A stretch of DNA of 64,000 bases from Streptomyces sp. NRRL F-5123 (GCF_000721495.1 NZ_JOHY01000033.1:1-64000); one strand, 5' to 3'. Positions 43,025 through 53,570 are shown, numbered from the stretch's first letter. Translations and numbers: made by a program. The notes: a model not told the origin generated them from the letters alone.

Positions 43025-43336
43025 GCCTTTCGGGTGACGGCGACTCGCCCGGGTGCTGGTGGAGCGGCCCGCCTCGGCATGGTTGGATGCCCACGGGTAT
43101 GGCAAGGAGGCAGGAAGAGCCCGCTGCCGGACGGCGACGGGGAGCACACGGAAGTCGGGCTGAGAGCGCGGCCGAAATGTGCGAGGTTGGTGTGTGGAGC
43201 CGCTTGTCCGACGACGTACGGGCGGTACGCGACAGGGCCGCACCCCGCGGTGCGCGCCCTCCGGGGGACGACGTGATCGTGGTGCGGAAGGCGACGTCCT
43301 GGCAGTGATCGGCTGAGCGGGCAGGCGGTATCGACG
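43025..43336. other. gap with a possible serine-acetyltransferase fragment
   Basis: 312 bp with no intact gene. ATG 43177 to the stop at 43308 encodes 43 residues; the part VWSRLSDDVRAVRDRAAPRG looks like the first residues of a short serine O-acetyltransferase (which typically begin with a DDVRAV-like helix), then the similarity ends. It may be a remnant of cysE. The TTG start of the next gene and its promoter also lie here. Confidence 0.35.
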
Positions 43337-44338
43337 TTGAAGATCTTCGGCAGAGTGCGGCACCGGCCGTCGCCCACCTGGCGGCAGGCCACCGACCAGG
43401 CGTTCTCACTGATCGACGACGGGCGCTACGAGGACGCGGGCGCGCTGCTGACCCGGGCGGCCGACCTGGAGCCCTGGCTTTCCGAGTCCTGGTACAACCT
43501 CGCGCTGCTGCACAAGTTCCGGCACGACTGGGCGCAGGCCCGTATCGCCGGGCTGCGTGCGGTCGCCCTGCTGGACCGGCCGGTCGGCGCGCCCGACTGG
43601 TGGAATCTGGGCATCGCGGCGACCGCCCTCCAGGACTGGCCGCTCGCGCGCCGTGCCTGGCAGGCGTACGGCCTGCGGATGCCGGCCGGCACCGCCGCCC
43701 GCAGCGGCGAGGAGTCGGCGCGGCTGCCGCTGGGCAGCGCCACGGTGCGGCTGTCTCCGGAGGGCGAGGCGGAGGTGGTGTGGGGCCGGCGGCTCGACCC
43801 GTGCCGGGTGGAGGTGCTGTCGATCCCGCTGCCGTCGTCCGGGCGGCGCTGGGGCGAGGTCGTGCTGCACGAGGGAGTCGCGCACGGCGAGCGTGCCACC
43901 GCGGGCGGTTCCGGCGGGTCGGTGTACCCGGTGTTCGACGAGATCGAGCTGTGGGCGCCGTCGCCCGTCCCGACGTGGCTGGTGCTGCTCGAAGCGGAGG
44001 CCCCGGCGGACCGGGACGCGCTGGAGCGGCTCGCGGCGGAGGCCGGCTACGCCGCGGAGGACTGGTCCTCGTCGGTACGGCTGCTGTGCCGGACGTGCTC
44101 CGAGAGCCGGATGCCCACGGACGACGGGTCCGCGCGCCGGGACCCGCACGACCACGGTGAGCCCGGGCACCCCGGGCACCTCAGCCACCTGAGCGACTCC
44201 GGGGGCGGGTCGCACTGGTCGCAGGAGCGGGAGTGCGGCATCGCCGCCCCGGCCGGGCTGGTCCGCGGGCTGCTCGACAGCTGGGTCGCGGACTCGCCCG
44301 CCACCCGCGCGTGGCGCGACCTGGAAGAGGTCTGCTAA
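43337..44338 (+). CDS. TPR-containing protein with zinc-type Cys/His tail
   Basis: 333-residue cytosolic protein with TTG start. The N-terminal ~105 residues form about three TPR helices pairs (AFSLIDDGRYEDAGALLTRA, WYNLALLHKFRHDWAQARIA, WWNLGIAATALQDWPLARRA). The middle is a beta-rich domain (EVVWGRRLDPCRVEVLSIPL). Near the C-terminus CRTC and a His-rich insertion (DPHDHGEPGHPGHLSHL) are followed by CGIAAP, a possible metal site. The function is unknown; Streptomyces genomes carry orthologues beside def, as far as I recall. Confidence 0.78.
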   Translation: MKIFGRVRHRPSPTWRQATDQAFSLIDDGRYEDAGALLTRAADLEPWLSESWYNLALLHKFRHDWAQARIAGLRAVALLDRPVGAPDWWNLGIAATALQDWPLARRAWQAYGLRMPAGTAARSGEESARLPLGSATVRLSPEGEAEVVWGRRLDPCRVEVLSIPLPSSGRRWGEVVLHEGVAHGERATAGGSGGSVYPVFDEIELWAPSPVPTWLVLLEAEAPADRDALERLAAEAGYAAEDWSSSVRLLCRTCSESRMPTDDGSARRDPHDHGEPGHPGHLSHLSDSGGGSHWSQERECGIAAPAGLVRGLLDSWVADSPATRAWRDLEEVC

Positions 44339-44394
44339 TACCGCGGGGCTCGCCGTCCGGTGCGCCCCGGGCTGCCTCTTCCGGTGCTTCACGC

Positions 44395-44480
44395 GATCTT
44401 CCGCGCGTCGTGGCCGGTCGCGCAGCTCTGGGAGAGAACTGCGCGCTCAGCCCACCACCGGTGGACGGTCGCGCCACCTA
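44395..44480. repeat. short copy of the dispersed repeat core upstream of def
   Basis: GAGAACTGCGCGCTCAGCCC at 44434-44453 is identical over 20 bp to 57347-57366, and both are followed by a CCACCGG...CCGGTGG-type palindrome. TGGCCGGTCGCGCAG (44411-44425) matches a second part of the core seen at 57462-57475. Confidence 0.65.
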
Positions 44481-44580
44481 CCGCAAGAGGCACCCCGGGG
44501 CGTACACCCGGCGGGCCCCGCGCCCCGCTCCCGTACCCTGGACGGATTAGTGAACCGGCCTGGAAGGCGATAGCAGAACG

Positions 44581-45216
44581 ATGGCGCAGACCGCTGACAC
44601 CGCCCCTCCGGAGGAGGGGGAGACGTTCGTCGACGACGTGACCGACGGCGCCGCCCGTGAGGAAGCCCACCGGGTGCGCGGCACCGCGCGGCCGATCACG
44701 GTTGTCGGCAACCCCGTGCTGCACCGGGAGTGCCGCGACGTCACCGACTTCGGCCCGGACCTCGTCGCGCTCGTCGACGACATGTTCGCCAGCCAGCGCG
44801 CGGCGGAGGGCGTGGGCCTCGCCGCGAACCAGATCGGTGTGGACCTGAAGGTCTTCGTCTACGACTGCCCGGACGACAACGACACCCGGCACGTCGGCGT
44901 CGTGTGCAACCCCGTCCTGGAGGACCTGCCCGCGGACAAGCGGCATCTCGACGACTCCAACGAGGGGTGCCTGTCGGTGCCGGGCGCGTACATGGAGACG
45001 CCGCGCCCGGACTACGCGGTGGTCCGCGGGCAGGACATGCAGGGCAACCCGATCGCCGTGCGGGGCACCGGCTTCTTCGCCCGGTGCCTCCAGCACGAGA
45101 CCGACCACCTCTACGGGCGGCTCTACATCGACCGGCTCTCCAAGCGCGACCGCAAGGACGTCATGCGCCAGATGGCGGAGACGACCCCGAAGTTCGCGAC
45201 CGTGCCGAACGACTAG
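44581..45216 (+). CDS. def: peptide deformylase
   Basis: 211-residue PDF, which removes the formyl group from nascent N-termini. The three motifs are intact: [10 protein letters not shown] (about 77-86), EGCLSVPG with the metal Cys (about 127-134) and QHETDHL (about 171-177). An acidic N-terminal extension of about 30 residues precedes the core. A -10-like TACCCT lies at 44534-44539. The gene is convergent with nrdB, 61 bp apart; this stretch has imperfect CAGGACACC repeats. Confidence 0.95.
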   Translation: MAQTADTAPPEEGETFVDDVTDGAAREEAHRVRGTARPITVVGNPVLHRECRDVTDFGPDLVALVDDMFASQRAAEGVGLAANQIGVDLKVFVYDCPDDNDTRHVGVVCNPVLEDLPADKRHLDDSNEGCLSVPGAYMETPRPDYAVVRGQDMQGNPIAVRGTGFFARCLQHETDHLYGRLYIDRLSKRDRKDVMRQMAETTPKFATVPND

Positions 45217-45277
45217 GGCGGCGCCCTGGGAGTCGGAACGCTCAGGACACCCAGGGCACCCAGGACACCTGGAACAC

Positions 45278-46315
45278 TCAGAAGTCCTCGTCCAGCGCCA
45301 CCGTGCCCTCCACCGCCACCTGGTAGGCGGAGGGCCGGCGCTCGAAGAAGTTCGTGAGCTCCTGCACGCCCTGCAGCTCCATGAAGGAGAAGGGGTTGCG
45401 GGAGCCGTACAGCGGCGGGAAGCCGAGGCGGGCGAGCCGCTGGTCGGCGACGCACTCCAGGTATTCGCGCATGGAGTCGGTGTTCATGCCCGGCAGCCCG
45501 TCGCCGCACAGGTCGCGGGCGAACTGCAGCTCCGCCTCGACGGCCTCCCGCAGCATCTCCGTGACCTCGGCCTGCATCCGCTCGTCGAAGAGCGACGGGT
45601 CCTCCTTGCGCACGGTGTCGACGACGTCGAAGGCGAAGCTCATGTGCATCGTCTCGTCGCGGAAGACCCAGTTCGTGCCGGTCGCCAGGCCGTGCAGCAG
45701 CCCGCGGGAGCGGAACCAGTAGACGTACGCGAAGGCGCCGTAGAAGAACAGGCCCTCGATGCAGGCCGCGAAGCAGATCAGGTTGAGCAGGAAGTTGCGG
45801 CGGTCCTCGTGGGTCTCCAGGCGGTCGATCCGCTCGGCGCCCCGGCCGTCGAAGTTCGCCATCCAGCGGAAGCAGAACTGCGCCTTCTCGCGGATGGACG
45901 GGATCTCCTCGACCGCGTCGAAGGCCGCGGCCCGGTCGGCCGGATCGGGCAGGTAGGTGTCCAGCAGCGTCAGGTAGAACTGGACGTGCACGGCTTCCTC
46001 GAAGAGCTGGCGGGACAGGTAGAGCCGCGCCTCGGGGGAGTTGATGTGCTTGTAGAGGGTGAGCACCAGGTTGTTGGAGACGATCGAGTCGCCCGTGGCG
46101 AAGAACGCCACCAGCCGGCCGATGAGGTGCTGCTCGCCCGGGGTGAGCTTGGCGAGGTCGGAGACGTCGGAGTGCAGGTCGACCTCCTCCACCGTCCAGG
46201 TGTTCTTGATCGCGTCGCGGTAGCGCTCGTAGAAGTCCGGGTAGCGCATCGGACGCAGGGTGAGTTCGAAGCCCGGGTCGAGCAGGTTCTTCACGTTCGC
46301 GGTGGTGCTGGTCAT
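45278..46315 (-). CDS. nrdB: class I ribonucleotide reductase beta subunit
   Basis: 345-residue R2 protein that carries the diiron-tyrosyl radical for ribonucleotide reduction. Ligands: Asp in FFATGDSIVSNN, Glu and His in RQLFEEAVHVQFY, Glu in IEGLFFYGAF, and Glu/His in RDETMHMSF. The Tyr four residues after the first ligand His (HVQFY) is the radical position, so a Tyr-type active site is expected. The ATG overlaps the nrdA stop by one base (TAATG). In S. coelicolor I recall a small nrdS gene next in the operon; here def follows instead. Confidence 0.95.
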   Translation of the reverse strand: MTSTTANVKNLLDPGFELTLRPMRYPDFYERYRDAIKNTWTVEEVDLHSDVSDLAKLTPGEQHLIGRLVAFFATGDSIVSNNLVLTLYKHINSPEARLYLSRQLFEEAVHVQFYLTLLDTYLPDPADRAAAFDAVEEIPSIREKAQFCFRWMANFDGRGAERIDRLETHEDRRNFLLNLICFAACIEGLFFYGAFAYVYWFRSRGLLHGLATGTNWVFRDETMHMSFAFDVVDTVRKEDPSLFDERMQAEVTEMLREAVEAELQFARDLCGDGLPGMNTDSMREYLECVADQRLARLGFPPLYGSRNPFSFMELQGVQELTNFFERRPSAYQVAVEGTVALDEDF

Positions 46316-48729
46316 TACTGGCAGGCCTCGCAGGACTCGGGGTTTTCCAGGGAGCACGCGATCGCGTCGGCGGTCGCGGAGGGGGACGCGGTAGGCGGCG
46401 CGGGAGCGGGTACGGGGACGGTCGCGGCGCCGGACGCGGAGCCCTGGGCGGCGCGGGCGATCCGGGTCGCGGGGCGGGAGCGCAGGTAGTACGTGGTCTT
46501 CAGGCCCTGCTTCCATGCGTAGGCGTACATCGAGGAGAGCTTGCCGATGGTGGGCGTCTCCAGGAACAGGTTCAGCGACTGGCTCTGGTCCAGGTACGGC
46601 GTGCGGGCCGCGGCCATGTCGATGAGGGCCCGCTGCGGCAGCTCCCACGCGGTGCGGTACAGCTCGCGTACGTCCGCGGGGATCCAGCCGAAGCCCTGCA
46701 CGCTGCCGGCGGAGTCGCGCAGCGCCTCGCGGGTCTGCTCGTCCCACACGCCCAGCCGCTTGAGGTCGGCCACCAGGTAGGAGTTGACCTGGAGGAATTC
46801 ACCGGAGAGCGTCTCGCGCTTGAAGAGGTTGGACACCTGCGGCTCGATGCACTCGTAGGAGCCGGCGATCGAGGCGATGGTCGCGGTCGGGGCGATGGCC
46901 AGCAGCAGCGCGTTGCGCATGCCGTGCGCCGCGACGCGCTCGCGCAGCGCCGCCCAGCGCTCCGGCCACGCGGAGTCGGTGCCGTAGTGGTCCGGGTGCA
47001 GCACGCCCGCCGCGGCGCGGGTCTCCGCCCACGCGGGCAGCGGGCCGTGCCGCTCGGCCAGGTCGCAGGAGGCCTCGTAGGCGGCGAGCATGACGCGCTC
47101 GGCGATCCTCGTGGACAGTGCGCGGGCCTCGGGCGAGGCGAAGGGAAGCCGCAGCTTGAAGAAGACGTCCTGGAGGCCCATCACGCCCAGACCCACCGGC
47201 CGCCAGCGGGAGTTGGAGCGGCCCGCCTGCTCGGTCGGGTAGTAGTTGATGTCGACGACCCGGTCCAGGAACGTCACCGCGGTGCGCACGGTCTCGTCCA
47301 GCCGCGCCCAGTCGACGACGTCGTCGCCGGAGTCCGCGGTGACGAACGAACTGAGGTTCACCGAGCCGAGGTTGCACACGGCCGTCTCGGAGTCGTCGGT
47401 GACCTCCAGGATCTCCGTGCACAGGTTGGACGAGTGCACGGTACGGCCGGGCAGCGCGGTCTGGTTGGCGGTGCGGTTGGCGGCGTCCTTGAACGTCATC
47501 CAGCCGTTGCCGGTCTGCGCCAGGGTGCGCATCATGCGGCCGTACAACTCCCGTGCCGGGATGGTGCGCTGGGCCAGTCCGGCGGCCTCGGCGGCACGGT
47601 AGGCGGCGTCGAAGTCGTCGCCCCACAGGTCGACGAGCTGCGGCACGTCGGAGGGCGAGAACAGCGACCACTGCGCGTCCGCCTCGACCCGGCGCATGAA
47701 CTCGTCCGGCACCCAGTGCGCCAGGTTCAGGTTGTGCGTACGCCGGGCGTCCTCACCGGTGTTGTCGCGCAGTTCCAGGAACTCCTCGACGTCGGCGTGC
47801 CACGTCTCCAGGTAGACCGCCGCGGCGCCCTTGCGGCGGCCGCCCTGGTTCACGGCGGCGACCGAGGCGTCCAGCGTCTTCAGGAAGGGCACGATGCCGT
47901 TGGAGTGCCCGTTGGTGCCGCGGATGAGCGAACCGCGGGCGCGGATACGGGAGAAGGGCAGGCCGATGCCGCCCGCGTGCTTCGACAGCCGGGCCACCTG
48001 GTGGTAGCGGTCGTAGATCGAGTCCAGCTCGTCGAGCGGCGAGTCCAGCAGGTAGCACGACGACATCTGCGGGTGCCGCGTACCGGAGTTGAAGAGCGTG
48101 GGGGAGCTGGGCAGGTAGTCGAGCGCGCTCATCAGCCGGTAGAGCGCGGCCACTTCGTCCACGGCCGCCGTGGTGTCGCTTTCGGCCAGTCCCGCGGCCA
48201 CCCGCAGCATGAAGTGCTGCGGGGTCTCGACGACCTTGCGGGTCAGCGGGTGGCGCAGCAGGTAGCGGGTGTAGAGGGTGCGCAGGCCGAAGTAGCCGAA
48301 GCGGTCGTCGGCGCCGTCGGCGAGCGCCTGCTCGACCAGGGCGTCCAGCCGGGCAGCGTGCCGGGCGGCGAAGTCCGCGGTGCGGTCGGCGACGAGGCCC
48401 TCGCGGTGCCCCACCGCGATCGAGGTCGTGAAGGACACCGCGCCCTGCGACGCGGCCTCCTCGGCGATCGTCACGGTCAGCAGCCGCGCCGCCAGCCGCG
48501 AGTACGCCGGGTCCTCCGAGATGAGCCCGGCCGCCGCCTCGGTGGCCAGCACTCTCAGCTCCGCCGTGTCCGCGGCCGCGCTGCGCCCGCGCAGCGCCGC
48601 GCCGGCGACCCTGCCGGGGTCGGTGTCGGGAAGGTCGGTACACAGCTCCACGAGGGTACGCAGCAGGTCGGCGCTGTCGGGCGCGCCGGTGGTGGCGGTG
48701 GCTGCGGGGGCTTCGGGCGCGATGGTCAC
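46315..48729 (-). CDS. nrdA: class I ribonucleotide reductase alpha subunit
   Basis: 804-residue R1 protein that reduces ribonucleoside diphosphates. Start GTG 48729, with GAGGGAGA upstream. Active-site parts: MSSCYLLDS (first redox Cys), SSNLCTEILE (thiyl Cys), CNLGSVNLS (second redox Cys), APTATIASIAGSYECIEP, and the C-terminal shuttle pair in ESCEACQ. The extended N-terminus is Ala/Thr-rich, and I do not see the VxKRDG motif of an ATP-cone, so dATP overall-activity control may be absent. A Pro/Ala linker precedes the C-terminal tail. Controlled by a cobalamin riboswitch and probably NrdR. Confidence 0.94.
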   Translation of the reverse strand: MTIAPEAPAATATTGAPDSADLLRTLVELCTDLPDTDPGRVAGAALRGRSAAADTAELRVLATEAAAGLISEDPAYSRLAARLLTVTIAEEAASQGAVSFTTSIAVGHREGLVADRTADFAARHAARLDALVEQALADGADDRFGYFGLRTLYTRYLLRHPLTRKVVETPQHFMLRVAAGLAESDTTAAVDEVAALYRLMSALDYLPSSPTLFNSGTRHPQMSSCYLLDSPLDELDSIYDRYHQVARLSKHAGGIGLPFSRIRARGSLIRGTNGHSNGIVPFLKTLDASVAAVNQGGRRKGAAAVYLETWHADVEEFLELRDNTGEDARRTHNLNLAHWVPDEFMRRVEADAQWSLFSPSDVPQLVDLWGDDFDAAYRAAEAAGLAQRTIPARELYGRMMRTLAQTGNGWMTFKDAANRTANQTALPGRTVHSSNLCTEILEVTDDSETAVCNLGSVNLSSFVTADSGDDVVDWARLDETVRTAVTFLDRVVDINYYPTEQAGRSNSRWRPVGLGVMGLQDVFFKLRLPFASPEARALSTRIAERVMLAAYEASCDLAERHGPLPAWAETRAAAGVLHPDHYGTDSAWPERWAALRERVAAHGMRNALLLAIAPTATIASIAGSYECIEPQVSNLFKRETLSGEFLQVNSYLVADLKRLGVWDEQTREALRDSAGSVQGFGWIPADVRELYRTAWELPQRALIDMAAARTPYLDQSQSLNLFLETPTIGKLSSMYAYAWKQGLKTTYYLRSRPATRIARAAQGSASGAATVPVPAPAPPTASPSATADAIACSLENPESCEACQ

Positions 48730-48869
48730 GGTGATGCGGTCTCCCTCGTGAGCGGCGGCGGCCACGCGGGGAGGGACGGAGGGGGCCGCGACCGCCCTGC
48801 GGGCATGCCGAGCCGCGTCCGCGAGGCCCACTCCACGAGGCCCGGACACAGCGGCGTCGCGGTCTGCCG

Positions 48870-49003
48870 ACCGTGGCGCCGTCTGCCGGCAGGCGATCGG
48901 GCTCCGCGGCCGTGCGCCTCTTCGCGCGCAAGCGCACGAGGGCACGGCAGCTCACCGTTGCGGGGCAGCGCCGGATTCGCACCGGCTTCCCCTGCGGGCA
49001 GCG
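48870..49003 (-). ncRNA. cobalamin (B12) riboswitch upstream of nrdA
   Basis: On the minus strand GGGGAAGCCGGTGCGAATCC, then GGC and GCTGCCCCGCAACGGT, form the typical aptamer core, and AGCCCGATCGCCTGCC (complement of 48888-48903) is the B12 box. The order and spacing match cobalamin riboswitches. In S. coelicolor a B12 riboswitch represses nrdABS so that the B12-dependent class II enzyme is used when cobalamin is available. Confidence 0.9.
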
Positions 49004-49010
49004 GAGTTGA

Positions 49011-49057
49011 GCATACATCTTGTGCCGCTCGCTGCTGCGCAGCCCCAGATGTTGTGT
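49011..49057 (-). promoter_or_regulatory. pair of NrdR-like boxes and -10 of nrdA
   Basis: Minus strand: ACACAACATCTGGGG (complement of 49043-49057) and GCACAAGATGTATGC (complement of 49011-49025). The shared ACAA-N-AT-N-T cores are 32 bp apart, about three helical turns, the spacing known for tandem NrdR boxes. The second box overlaps a -10-like TATGCT (complement of 49010-49015). Confidence 0.6.
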
Positions 49058-49077
49058 CGCGAGGGAGCGTGTTGCGA

Positions 49078-49109
49078 GGGGCGCGTGGGGAGGTTCCCCC
49101 ACGCGCCCC
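49078..49109 (-). terminator. terminator of the symporter operon
   Basis: GGGGCGCGTGGGG (49078-49090) and CCCCACGCGCCCC (49097-49109) form a 13-bp stem with a short loop, 16 bp after the symporter stop. The arm also resembles modules of the dispersed repeats. Confidence 0.7.
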
Positions 49110-49124
49110 TTCGGGGCACAGCCC

Positions 49125-50777
49125 CTACGCCGGCTCGGGCAGGCCCGGGGTGACCGTCGTGTCGGGCGGGGAGGCGGGGCTCGGGAGCTCCGGGGCGGAC
49201 TCGGCGGTGTAGTCGGCCGGCACCGTCTCGTCCACGCCCGCGGGCGCCTTGAAGGCGCGCAGGACGACCGTCAGGACGATCGCGACGCCCGCGTTGAGGA
49301 CGAACGCGGTCAGGCCGATGTAGCCCTTCTCGCCGATCCACGGGATCATGTCCGCGTTCCCGCCGAAGTGCGACTGCGACGGGCTGGACTGCTCGTACGC
49401 CTTCCACGTGCCGTAGAACATGCCGGCCGCCCAGCCGGCGAGCAGCGCCCAGCGGTGGAACCAGCGGGTGAACAGGCCGCCCACTATGGCCGGGACGGTC
49501 TGCAGGATCCAGATCCCGCCCAGCAACTGGAAGTTGATGGCCACGGTCTTGTCCATGGTGAGGACGAAGACCAGCGCGCCGACCTTGACCACGAGCGAGA
49601 CTGCTTTGGAGACCGCGGTCTCCTGCGCGGGGGTGGCGTCCGGTTTGATGAGGTCCTTGTAGATGTTGCGGGTGAAGAGGTTCGCCGCGGCGATGGACAT
49701 GATGGCCGCGGGCACGAGCGCGCCGATGCCGATCGCCGCGAAGGCGACGCCCGCGAACCACGACGGGAAGACGTTCTCGAAGAGCTGCGGGATGGCCAGC
49801 TGGTTGTTGTACTTCGGGTTGCCCGCGCCGACGCCGTCCGCGATGGCCATGAAGCCGAGCAGCGCCAGCAGGCCGAGCATGAGCGAGTACAGCGGCAGGA
49901 TCGTGGTGTTGCGGCGGATGGTGTCGCGGCTCTTGCCGGACAGCACGGCGGTGATGGAGTGCGGGTAGAGGAAGAGGGCCATCGCCGAGCCCATCGCCAG
50001 TGTGGCGTACGCCCATTGGGCCTTCGGGCCGGTCACGAGGGAGCCGCGGGGGACGCCCTGCTTGTTCGGCACCGCGTAGGCGTCGCCGGCCTTGCTGAAG
50101 ATGTCGTCGAAGCCGCCGAGTTTGTACGGGATGTAGATGATGGCGACCACTATGACGATGTAGATCAGCGCGTCCTTGACGAACGCGATGAGGGCGGGCG
50201 CGCGCAGCCCCGAGGAGTACGTGTACGCGGCGAGCACGCCGAAGGCGATGAGCAGCGGCAGGTCCTTGAGGAACCAGTTGGTGCCGTCGCTGCCACCGAC
50301 GCCCATGACGTCCAGGACGGCCTGGATGCCCACCAGTTGCAGCGCGATGTAGGGCATCGTGGCGATGATGCCGGTGATCGCGACGGCCACCGACAGGCTC
50401 TTGGAGCCGAACCGCCCGCGGATGAAGTCCGAGGAGGTGACGTAGCCGTGCCGGCGCGAGACCGACCACAGCCTCGGCAGGAAGAGGAAGACCAGCGGGT
50501 AGGTGATGATCGTGTAGGGCACCGCGAAGAAGCCCGCGGCGCCGCCCGCGAAGATCGCGGCGGGCACGGCGACGAAGGTGTACGCGGTGTACAGGTCGCC
50601 GCCGAGCAGGAACCAGGTCACCCAGGTCCCGAAACTCCGCCCGCCCAGGCCCCATTCGTCCAGGTGCAGCGGGTCCGCGGCACGCCGCCAGCGCGCGGCG
50701 AAGAAGCCGAGCACGGTGACGGCCAGGAAGAAGAAGACGAAGACGCCGAGCGCGACGCCGTTCACGCCGTCCTTCAT
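49125..50777 (-). CDS. sodium:solute symporter, MctP-like monocarboxylate permease
   Basis: 550-residue membrane protein with about 13 helices, of the SSS (solute:sodium symporter) family. Helix-1 region GVALGVFVFFFLAVTVLGFF, the motif GGRSFGTWVTWFLLGGDLYTAYTF and SGLRAPALIAFVKDALIYIV are typical of the MctP/YidK branch that takes up pyruvate, lactate or similar acids; the real substrate is not decided by sequence. The acidic Pro-rich C-terminus is cytoplasmic. Translationally coupled to the DUF3311 gene by an ATGA overlap. Confidence 0.85.
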   Translation of the reverse strand: MKDGVNGVALGVFVFFFLAVTVLGFFAARWRRAADPLHLDEWGLGGRSFGTWVTWFLLGGDLYTAYTFVAVPAAIFAGGAAGFFAVPYTIITYPLVFLFLPRLWSVSRRHGYVTSSDFIRGRFGSKSLSVAVAITGIIATMPYIALQLVGIQAVLDVMGVGGSDGTNWFLKDLPLLIAFGVLAAYTYSSGLRAPALIAFVKDALIYIVIVVAIIYIPYKLGGFDDIFSKAGDAYAVPNKQGVPRGSLVTGPKAQWAYATLAMGSAMALFLYPHSITAVLSGKSRDTIRRNTTILPLYSLMLGLLALLGFMAIADGVGAGNPKYNNQLAIPQLFENVFPSWFAGVAFAAIGIGALVPAAIMSIAAANLFTRNIYKDLIKPDATPAQETAVSKAVSLVVKVGALVFVLTMDKTVAINFQLLGGIWILQTVPAIVGGLFTRWFHRWALLAGWAAGMFYGTWKAYEQSSPSQSHFGGNADMIPWIGEKGYIGLTAFVLNAGVAIVLTVVLRAFKAPAGVDETVPADYTAESAPELPSPASPPDTTVTPGLPEPA

Positions 50778-51031
50778 ACGTCCTCACCGCCCTTGCGCGC
50801 CCGCTCCTCGCGGCGTACGAGCACGTACGCGGTGAAGGTCAGCGCGGCCGCCACCGGCACCCAGGCCATCTGGTACCAGTAGAAGAACGGGATGCCGATG
50901 AAGGCCGGTGTCGTGCGGGCGTAGGAATCCACCCACAGCAGTGCGACGAACGGTGCGAGCAGGCACAGCGCGGCGACGACCCGGGTGGGGGTGACGACCG
51001 GTGGCCGTGGGCCCGGTGGTGCTTGTGACAT
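50774..51031 (-). CDS. DUF3311 small membrane protein
   Basis: 85-residue protein with two predicted membrane helices (about 18-36 and 45-68), and IGIPFFYWYQMAWVPVAAALT, the DUF3311 signature. Members are almost always encoded directly before an SSS-type symporter and overlap it, as here, so the protein is probably a transporter subunit or assembly factor. Confidence 0.88.
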   Translation of the reverse strand: MSQAPPGPRPPVVTPTRVVAALCLLAPFVALLWVDSYARTTPAFIGIPFFYWYQMAWVPVAAALTFTAYVLVRREERARKGGEDV

Positions 51032-51175
51032 GTGCTGGTGCTCCCGTCCCCTAGAGCGGCGTGTAATGGCCAGGAAATCTAGGGGAGGCTAGCGGCGGCA
51101 GTCACTACCCGTGCACGGATCAGTTCCCAGGTCAGCCGCGCGGGTGACCGGAAACCACCGGTAGGGGCACCCGGG

Positions 51176-52159
<984 letters not shown>

Positions 52160-52265
52160 AATGACCACATCCCAGACCCACGAGCAAGTATCGGACTCCG
52201 CGTCGCACGCGGAGTCCGGCATTTCGGGCGGTGGGGGGAGTTTCGGGCATCCTGAGGAGGGTGGC

Positions 52266-53570
52266 GTGAAGCGCAAGCTCATCGCGGCGATCGGCGTCGC
52301 GACCATGATCGTCGGTATCGCGGCATGCGGATCGGACAAGAAGGACGACAACAAGGCGTCGTCGGGGGGCGACAAGGGTTCCAGCGCGTCGTCGATCACC
52401 GTCTGGCTGACGGTGGACGCGCAGCACAACTGGCCGGAACTCATCAAGACGGCTGACGACGCCCTCGCCGCGAAGCACCCGGGTCTGAAGGTCAAGCACG
52501 AGTACTACGCCTGGCCGGACAAGAATGCCAAGCTGGACGCCGTGCTCGCCACCGACAAGGCGCCCGATGTCGTGGAGATGGGCAACTCCGAGATGGTGCC
52601 CTACATGGCCGAAGGCGCGTTCGCCGAGGTCGACCCCTCGAAGTTCGACAACTCCGCCCAGTGGCTGGACGCCCTCAAGCAGTCCGTCACGTACGACGGC
52701 AAGACCTACGGCGTGCCCTACTACGCCGCCGCCCGTATCGCGACGTGGCGCAAGGACATCGCCGCCGCCTCCGGCATCAGCGCCGCCCCGAAGAACTGGA
52801 CCGAGCTGGCCCAGGACCTGGACAAGATCCAGTCCAAGCAGGGCCCGAAGTTCAACGCCTGGTACCAGCCGTCGCGCGACTGGTACGCGGCCATGTCCTT
52901 CGTCTACGACGCCGGCGGCGCCATCGCCACCAACTCGGGCGGCCAGTGGAAGGGCTCGCTGGAGAGCCCGCAGGCCATCCAGGGCCTCACCACCTGGAAG
53001 GACGCCATGGGCAAGTACATGCACGGCGACCTCACCAAGGACGAGCAGGACCGCTACATCGTCTACGGCCAGGGCAAGTCCGACCTGATCTTCGCCCCCG
53101 GCTGGGAGGGCCCGTCCGCGGCCGACCCGAAGTTCGACAAGACCGGCGGCAAGCTCAAGGACAACCTGGAGAACTTCGTCATGCCCGGCCCGTCCGGCAA
53201 GAACCTGCCGGTCTTCCTCGGCGGTTCCGACCTGGCGATCCCGACGAAGTCGAAGAACGCCGACCTGGCGGCGGAGTGGATCAACGACTTCACGAACACC
53301 GCGGGCCAGAAGGTCCTGATGGGCAAGGGCAACCTGCCGAACAACAACACGCAGCTGGAGACGCTCAAGAGCGACCCGGCCTCCGCGGTCACCGCGACCG
53401 CCGCGGGTTCGAGCTGGTTCGTGCCGACCGCGCCCGGCTGGGGCACCGTGGAGAAGGCGCAGACCCTCCAGTCCATGCTGCAGAACATCGCCACCGGCAA
53501 GGCCTCCGTCCAGGACGCCGCCAAGGCCGCGGACGAGGCCATGGACAAGGTCCTCAACGTCAAGAACTGA
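52266..53570 (+). CDS. dasA: chitobiose ABC transporter solute-binding lipoprotein
   Basis: 434-residue substrate-binding protein from GTG 52266 (GAGGAGGG upstream). Signal peptide KRKLIAAIGVATMIVGIAAC with lipobox Cys21, so it is anchored outside the membrane. The rest is a family-1 extracellular sugar-binding fold (WPELIKTADDALAAKHPGLK ... SKNADLAAEWINDFTNTAGQ). DasA of S. coelicolor binds N,N'-diacetylchitobiose. First gene of dasABCD, under DasR control. Confidence 0.95.
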   Translation: MKRKLIAAIGVATMIVGIAACGSDKKDDNKASSGGDKGSSASSITVWLTVDAQHNWPELIKTADDALAAKHPGLKVKHEYYAWPDKNAKLDAVLATDKAPDVVEMGNSEMVPYMAEGAFAEVDPSKFDNSAQWLDALKQSVTYDGKTYGVPYYAAARIATWRKDIAAASGISAAPKNWTELAQDLDKIQSKQGPKFNAWYQPSRDWYAAMSFVYDAGGAIATNSGGQWKGSLESPQAIQGLTTWKDAMGKYMHGDLTKDEQDRYIVYGQGKSDLIFAPGWEGPSAADPKFDKTGGKLKDNLENFVMPGPSGKNLPVFLGGSDLAIPTKSKNADLAAEWINDFTNTAGQKVLMGKGNLPNNNTQLETLKSDPASAVTATAAGSSWFVPTAPGWGTVEKAQTLQSMLQNIATGKASVQDAAKAADEAMDKVLNVKN

